This document shows, piece by piece, positions 6,401 to 9,780 of a stretch of DNA of 9,780 nucleotides. The notes beneath the pieces are model-generated. The model was given only the letters and a program-made list of their open reading frames with translations. It was not told where the DNA came from and made no database searches. The stretch comes from Nitrospirota bacterium (lineage in GTDB: Bacteria > Nitrospirota_A > Leptospirillia > Leptospirillales > Leptospirillaceae). The first letter of the stretch is position 1; every line of letters starts with the position of its first letter. The position numbers were made by a program, and so were the translations under genes. Where the stretch lies: contig DAIBSV010000014.1 of the NCBI GenBank assembly GCA_027415455.1, positions 1 through 9,780 on the forward strand, read 5' to 3'.

Positions 6401-7443
6401 GGCGCTCCTTCCGTGAAGGGTGTGAGAACGGAGGTCAGCGGAAACGCGACCCTCTTTAAGCGAGAGAAGGATCCGGTTTCGAGCCAGGCGTCGAGACCCA
6501 GCCGGCAGCGCCGGGAGCCTCCGAGACGCACCGGCTCCGGGCTTTGGTCCTCGAGGATGAGCACGATTTCCGCCGAGACCGGGTCGGTGAGATAGAACTC
6601 CTGCCAGAAGGCGACCTTCCGGAAGTTTTCCTGTCCGGGAAGAAGCGCCTCGAAGCTTCGGTTGTCCACCGGTCCGATCCGGATCCGGATCTGGTTCGAC
6701 CGGTCCCGGATCCGCTCCCCCAGCACCGTCTCCTCGCCCAGGGGGAGCGGCGTCCCCAGAAGGAGGCGCTGCTCGTCCGGAAGCGGCACGCTCCGCTCGA
6801 CGCACTGCTCCACCGCGACCCGGACCCCGTCCAGGACGTCGGACAGGATGCTCTCGAGCCCCCGGGCCGATCGGGGATGAAGCGTGAGAAGGCCGGCGTA
6901 CCGGAGCGCGGTGGGGCAGAGAGGATCGGCCTCCCGGAAGACCGGCCGGGACAGTCCGGTGAAGACGTGGAAGAGGTTGACGACCTCCGGCTCTCCCTTC
7001 TCGTAGGCCCGGAGAGAGAGCCGGACCTTCTCCCAGCCGTCGTAGAGGAGGGGGTAGAGAACGCCGTGGAGAATGTCGAGAAAGTCGCGGGCCGTCGAGC
7101 CGTCCTCGTTCCGCTCCTCGATCAGATCTTCGGTATAGAAGGTCGGAAGGGGGGATGAGACCCCGTAGAGGCCGAAGAAGTTGACCTCGAGCCTCGGGAT
7201 TCCGGCCGGATCATCCCACCGGAGGGAGGAAAGGTCCCGCGGGGGAAAGGCCAGCGACAGGGCCGGCCGGATCCGGATCCCCTTCCAGAAATCCTCTCCG
7301 GCAAAGCTCCCCTCCTTCTCCCGCACCGTCAGAAGGCGCAGGAGGCGAACGGCCTGGCCGAACTCGTAGCGGTCGGCATGCCGGAGGAGATCCTCCCGGA
7401 GTCTTCCTAGATCAGCGTCTGCGTGCCCAGCCGGTCCGGCCAT
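6397..7443 (-). CDS. tssG: TssG baseplate protein
   Basis: TssG (VasB/ImpH family) pairs with two TssF copies and TssE to form the T6SS baseplate wedge. The 348 residues fit the family's usual length. Recognisable blocks are IRIRPALSLAFPPRD (56-70), VNFFGLYGVSSPLPTFYTEDL (87-107, with the GLYG and LP..YTE signature), and RDFLDILHGVLYPLLYDGWEK (119-139), where TssG proteins have the FLD...R...L.Y..W.K pattern. Near the C-terminus, LGLDAWL matches the LG..aWLG motif. In the third block the usual His-Arg pair is altered (HG), a mild divergence. The ATG at 7443 lies inside the end of tssF, overlapping it by 37 bases, with GGAG eight bases upstream. The stop overlaps the clpV start. This tight packing suggests that the subunits are translated together. 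Confidence 0.93.
   Translation of the reverse strand: MAGPAGHADADLGRLREDLLRHADRYEFGQAVRLLRLLTVREKEGSFAGEDFWKGIRIRPALSLAFPPRDLSSLRWDDPAGIPRLEVNFFGLYGVSSPLPTFYTEDLIEERNEDGSTARDFLDILHGVLYPLLYDGWEKVRLSLRAYEKGEPEVVNLFHVFTGLSRPVFREADPLCPTALRYAGLLTLHPRSARGLESILSDVLDGVRVAVEQCVERSVPLPDEQRLLLGTPLPLGEETVLGERIRDRSNQIRIRIGPVDNRSFEALLPGQENFRKVAFWQEFYLTDPVSAEIVLILEDQSPEPVRLGGSRRCRLGLDAWLETGSFSRLKRVAFPLTSVLTPFTEGAP
6405..6410 (-). promoter_or_regulatory. Ribosome binding site fixing the clpV start
   Basis: AAGGAG on the minus strand lies four bases before the ATG at 6400. It supports this start over the far upstream ATG at 6805, which would add 135 residues of low-complexity Gly/Pro/Arg sequence running antiphase through tssG. 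Confidence 0.7.
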
Positions 7444-9134
7444 GCAAGCTTCTCCCCCGTCAGAGTGTCCTCGATTTCAAGCCCGATGAAGACGTTCAGG
7501 GTGGCATAGACCGCCAGGAACTCGTTCAGGATGGTCCCGAAGAGATACAGATCGGCTATGTCTGCGAAACCGTCTCCGCGGACCCGGATCCGGATCCGGG
7601 TCCCCCGGAGAAGAATCCCCCGGATGAACCGGTTCTTCCGCGCCACCGTCACCTCCTGGATGCCCTCGACCCGCTTTCTGTTCGTGTCCTCCAGCCCCTT
7701 GTTCCTCTCCGTCGGAAAGAGATAGACCGACAGGAGCGACCGGAGGCGGGCGGCGTCGGCCAGGGAGAGGAAGTTGACCCCCAGCTGGGAGAGCACCCGC
7801 CAGGTCAGCCCGTCCCCCTGGGGCGGCGGAACGTAGGAGGTGGGGGTCGTCAGGTTGGTAAAGGAGAGGCGCTCGGGGGAGTTGTCGGTGGTGCGGGTGA
7901 TCTCCCCGGGCTTCAGCGCCTCCGGCAGAAAGCGGTTGGTCGCCAGGACCCTGATGGAAAGGGTTTCTTCCACGGGCAGTTCTCCCGGTCCGTAGAGGAG
8001 CCCCAGGAAGGTTTCGGCGCGGGACTCGACCGGCGAAGGCCGGCGGACGAGACGGTACCCCCGCTGGGACGGACGTCGGGGCTGGCCCAGAAGTTCCTGG
8101 AAGGGACGGTATTCGACGCTGCGGCCCCCCCGCGTCTCGAGGCCGGTGATCGACGAGATGCCGAAGACGTCGAAATGGTCGGGGTTCGGGGCCGAGAGAC
8201 GGATCGGAATCTCGCTCCGGCGGTGGTCGACCCCGATCGGCTCCGCGTCGGCCTCGAAGAGGTTGACCGCCGGAACCGCCCCCAGGACGAAATGGTGGAG
8301 GGCGGGAGAAAGCGGCCGGACGGGAGGGCGGGAGAGATGGAAGGAGAGGGTGGCGGAGCTCCCGGCGCCCCGCCGGCTCCATCCGGAAAGTCCCGAGAGC
8401 CGGACGAAGAGGAATTTGGACGGCATCACGAAAAATTCCTGGAAGAGACGGTAGGCGGAGAAGGATCCCGGGGAATAGGGAAAAAGAGCCGAATCCTCCC
8501 CGAAGGACGGGGCGTCGAGGGCCGAGGAAGGCAGGCGGAAGGGCGGTTCCCCCGGCACGGCGATCTCGATCCGGTCCAGCCAGCGGGTCAGGAGATGGAA
8601 ATGATTGGCCCCCTCGGAATAGGTCCCGCCGAGATAGAAGGTCAGGGAGTCCTCCCGGAACTGGGAGAGGGGCATCCCCGAGAGGGTCAGGTGGATCGAG
8701 GCGGGACGCCCCGCCTCCTGCTCCGCCCGGACGGAGGTCACGGAGAGGGGATGGACAACAAGCTCCTGGCAGGTTTCGAAGAGGCAACTCGTGCCCTCGA
8801 CGGGGACGGAGCCGGCCCGGGTTCCCCGGGGAACGACCACCGGCTCGGTCAGGCGGCCCCGGGGAGAGAAGGAGAGGATGGTCGCGGAGGGAACCGGCCG
8901 GAGAAACTGGGAGAAGAGAACCCGGGCGATCTCCTGGACGAACTCCGGAAACTGGTCGGAGAGGCGCTGGTGGAGGATGCCGGTCAGGAAGGCCACACCC
9001 TCGAGAAGGCGCTCGACGTCGGGATCGGCGGAGGGCTGGCCCAGAAGGGGGGCCGTGGCGGGATGGGCGGCGGCAAATTCCCGGGCCAGCACCCGGAGCT
9101 TCGTCAGCTCCTCTTCGTAATAGGATATGGCCAT
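7407..9134 (-). CDS. tssF: TssF baseplate protein
   Basis: TssF (VasA/ImpG family) is the main wedge component of the T6SS baseplate, comparable to phage gp6, and contacts VgrG, TssG and TssE. The 575-residue length is typical. The N-terminus carries the family signature: YYEEELTKLR (5-14) with an aromatic-acidic start, then DPDVERLLEGVAFL (37-50), and LHQRLSDQFPEF further on. Near the C-terminus, FGTILNEFLAVYATLNVF (532-549) corresponds to the conserved LFG.vL..F...Ya..N.F region. The ATG at 9134 has GGGAG seven bases upstream and lies 48 bases after the tssE stop. No signal peptide or membrane segment is present, as expected for a cytoplasmic baseplate part. Its end overlaps tssG by 37 bases. 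Confidence 0.95.
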   Translation of the reverse strand: MAISYYEEELTKLRVLAREFAAAHPATAPLLGQPSADPDVERLLEGVAFLTGILHQRLSDQFPEFVQEIARVLFSQFLRPVPSATILSFSPRGRLTEPVVVPRGTRAGSVPVEGTSCLFETCQELVVHPLSVTSVRAEQEAGRPASIHLTLSGMPLSQFREDSLTFYLGGTYSEGANHFHLLTRWLDRIEIAVPGEPPFRLPSSALDAPSFGEDSALFPYSPGSFSAYRLFQEFFVMPSKFLFVRLSGLSGWSRRGAGSSATLSFHLSRPPVRPLSPALHHFVLGAVPAVNLFEADAEPIGVDHRRSEIPIRLSAPNPDHFDVFGISSITGLETRGGRSVEYRPFQELLGQPRRPSQRGYRLVRRPSPVESRAETFLGLLYGPGELPVEETLSIRVLATNRFLPEALKPGEITRTTDNSPERLSFTNLTTPTSYVPPPQGDGLTWRVLSQLGVNFLSLADAARLRSLLSVYLFPTERNKGLEDTNRKRVEGIQEVTVARKNRFIRGILLRGTRIRIRVRGDGFADIADLYLFGTILNEFLAVYATLNVFIGLEIEDTLTGEKLAWPDRLGTQTLI

Positions 9135-9182
9135 GGAGCCGCTCCCTCCCCCAGACCCTCCGACGGGTCCGAAAGTCGTGTT

Positions 9183-9599
9183 CTATCCAAGGACGATCTC
9201 TCCGTTCGCGCGGACCGTGGCCGGAATCTGGATCGGCCACCGGCGGCCGCCCAGGGGAATCTCCCCCGAAATTTCGATCCGCAGGGCTCCGAGCTCGGTG
9301 GTGGTGTCGAGGGCCCGGACACGCGGATCGGCAAGACGCGGCTCGAAGCGGGCCACCGTCTCGAGCACCGCCCGGACGATCTCGACGGAGGAGCCCGATT
9401 CGAACGATCCGGCGACATTCGAAAGATCCGGAACCCCGAAATATTCCGAAATGGGCACCGATTTCCGGCGGGTTTTGAGGATGCGGGAGAGGTGGGCCCG
9501 GACGGAGGCCGCCACCCGCTCGAACTGGGAGCTGTGGCGGTTCTCCTCCCCCGACCCCAGGGCGGCGATTCTCTCGAGAAGGCGTTCCCGGACCTCCAT
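9183..9599 (-). CDS. tssE: TssE, gp25-like baseplate protein
   Basis: TssE is the small gp25-like wedge protein that nucleates sheath assembly at the T6SS baseplate. The 138 residues match the usual size. The typical features are an N-terminal LLERI segment (7-11), the block LSRILKTRRKSVPISEYFG (37-55), where gp25 proteins have a L..LL.TR pattern, then GVPDLS (55-60), and FEPRLADPRV (85-94), which is the characteristic gp25 FEPRL motif. The C-terminal half is beta-rich (ALRIEISGEIP). The ATG at 9599 lies 27 bases after the hcp stop, with GGGAG seven bases upstream. A purine-rich CGGAGG also lies directly against the ATG, too close to serve as the ribosome binding site. Confidence 0.93.
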   Translation of the reverse strand: MEVRERLLERIAALGSGEENRHSSQFERVAASVRAHLSRILKTRRKSVPISEYFGVPDLSNVAGSFESGSSVEIVRAVLETVARFEPRLADPRVRALDTTTELGALRIEISGEIPLGGRRWPIQIPATVRANGEIVLG

Positions 9600-9626
9600 C
9601 CTCCGTCTCCCGATCCCGGCCCTTGC

Positions 9627-9780
9627 CTAGGACTTCGGATTCATCCAGGAATCCTCGCCCGAGATCCCGCCGTCGGCCCAGGTCACGGTGATCTTTTCGA
9701 AGGCGAAGGAGACGTCCTCCATGTGGCCCATCTGGCGGTCCTCCGCGCGCAGGACGTTGGGCATCCAGTCCTTCATGGCA
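9627..9780 (-). CDS. hcp: Hcp/TssD tube protein, C-terminal 50 codons only
   Basis: Only the end of this gene is in the window; its start lies beyond the right edge. The visible reading ends in a TAG at 9627-9629 and includes MGHMEDVSFAFEKITVTWAD followed by GGISGEDSWMNPKS. The pattern of an EDVSF strand, a K-hydrophobic strand and a WxDGG turn with a final DxW is the conserved Hcp C-terminus. Hcp forms hexameric rings that stack into the secreted inner tube. Its place directly before tssE fits many T6SS loci. Identification rests on the short tail plus context. Confidence 0.88.
   Translation of the reverse strand, partial: AMKDWMPNVLRAEDRQMGHMEDVSFAFEKITVTWADGGISGEDSWMNPKS

Noticed and set aside
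3740..6805. A longer clpV form starting at 6805
   Set aside because: The extra 135 residues are low-complexity and overlap most of tssG in another frame. The ATG at 6400 has a ribosome binding site and starts at the conserved N-domain.
7583..7599. Palindromic CCGGATCCGGATCCGG-like sequence, with similar copies near 6674-6690 and 7265-7280, as possible dispersed repeats or binding sites
   Set aside because: All copies lie inside tssF or tssG and encode alternating Arg-Ile strands (RIRIR). Preferred Arg and Ile codons in GC-rich DNA generate this sequence.

Overview
This window is one contiguous, minus-strand type VI secretion system (T6SS) operon segment from a GC-rich organism. T6SS is found in Gram-negative, two-membraned bacteria. 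The genes have strong GGAGG-type ribosome binding sites and are packed with overlaps or short gaps. The exact lineage cannot be read from this sequence; the GC-rich codon use and gene order would fit several groups (myxobacteria-like, Acidobacteriota, Nitrospirota, proteobacteria) and I do not choose between them.

In transcription order, from the right end leftward, the window holds: the last 50 codons of an Hcp tube protein (tssD); the gp25-like baseplate wedge protein TssE; the baseplate proteins TssF and TssG; the sheath-recycling AAA+ ATPase ClpV/TssH; the spike protein VgrG/TssI; a 206-residue protein with two classes of beta-solenoid-like repeat; and a DUF2169 protein (T6SS effector or PAAR adaptor family) that runs off the left edge. 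All real genes are on the minus strand. No stretch over 300 bases lacks a gene, and I saw no RNA gene, CRISPR array, insertion sequence or convincing terminator.

Hcp stacks into the inner tube. TssE, TssF and TssG form baseplate wedges around the VgrG spike, and ClpV disassembles the contracted sheath. VgrG plus a tip protein form the puncturing device, and DUF2169 proteins help load cargo onto it. Sheath (TssB/C), TssK and membrane-complex (TssJ/L/M) genes are not in the window and presumably lie outside it.

The most interesting part is 1556-2231. The VgrG stops just after its gp5-like OB domain, with none of the usual beta-helical needle. The next gene, with its own strong ribosome binding site and visibly lower GC, encodes ten consecutive 8-residue units with Gly/Ala at position 1 and usually Asn at position 5. 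This is the period of the T4 gp5 needle. My reading is a split spike in which the needle is a separate subunit, with DUF2169 immediately downstream as a likely loading factor.
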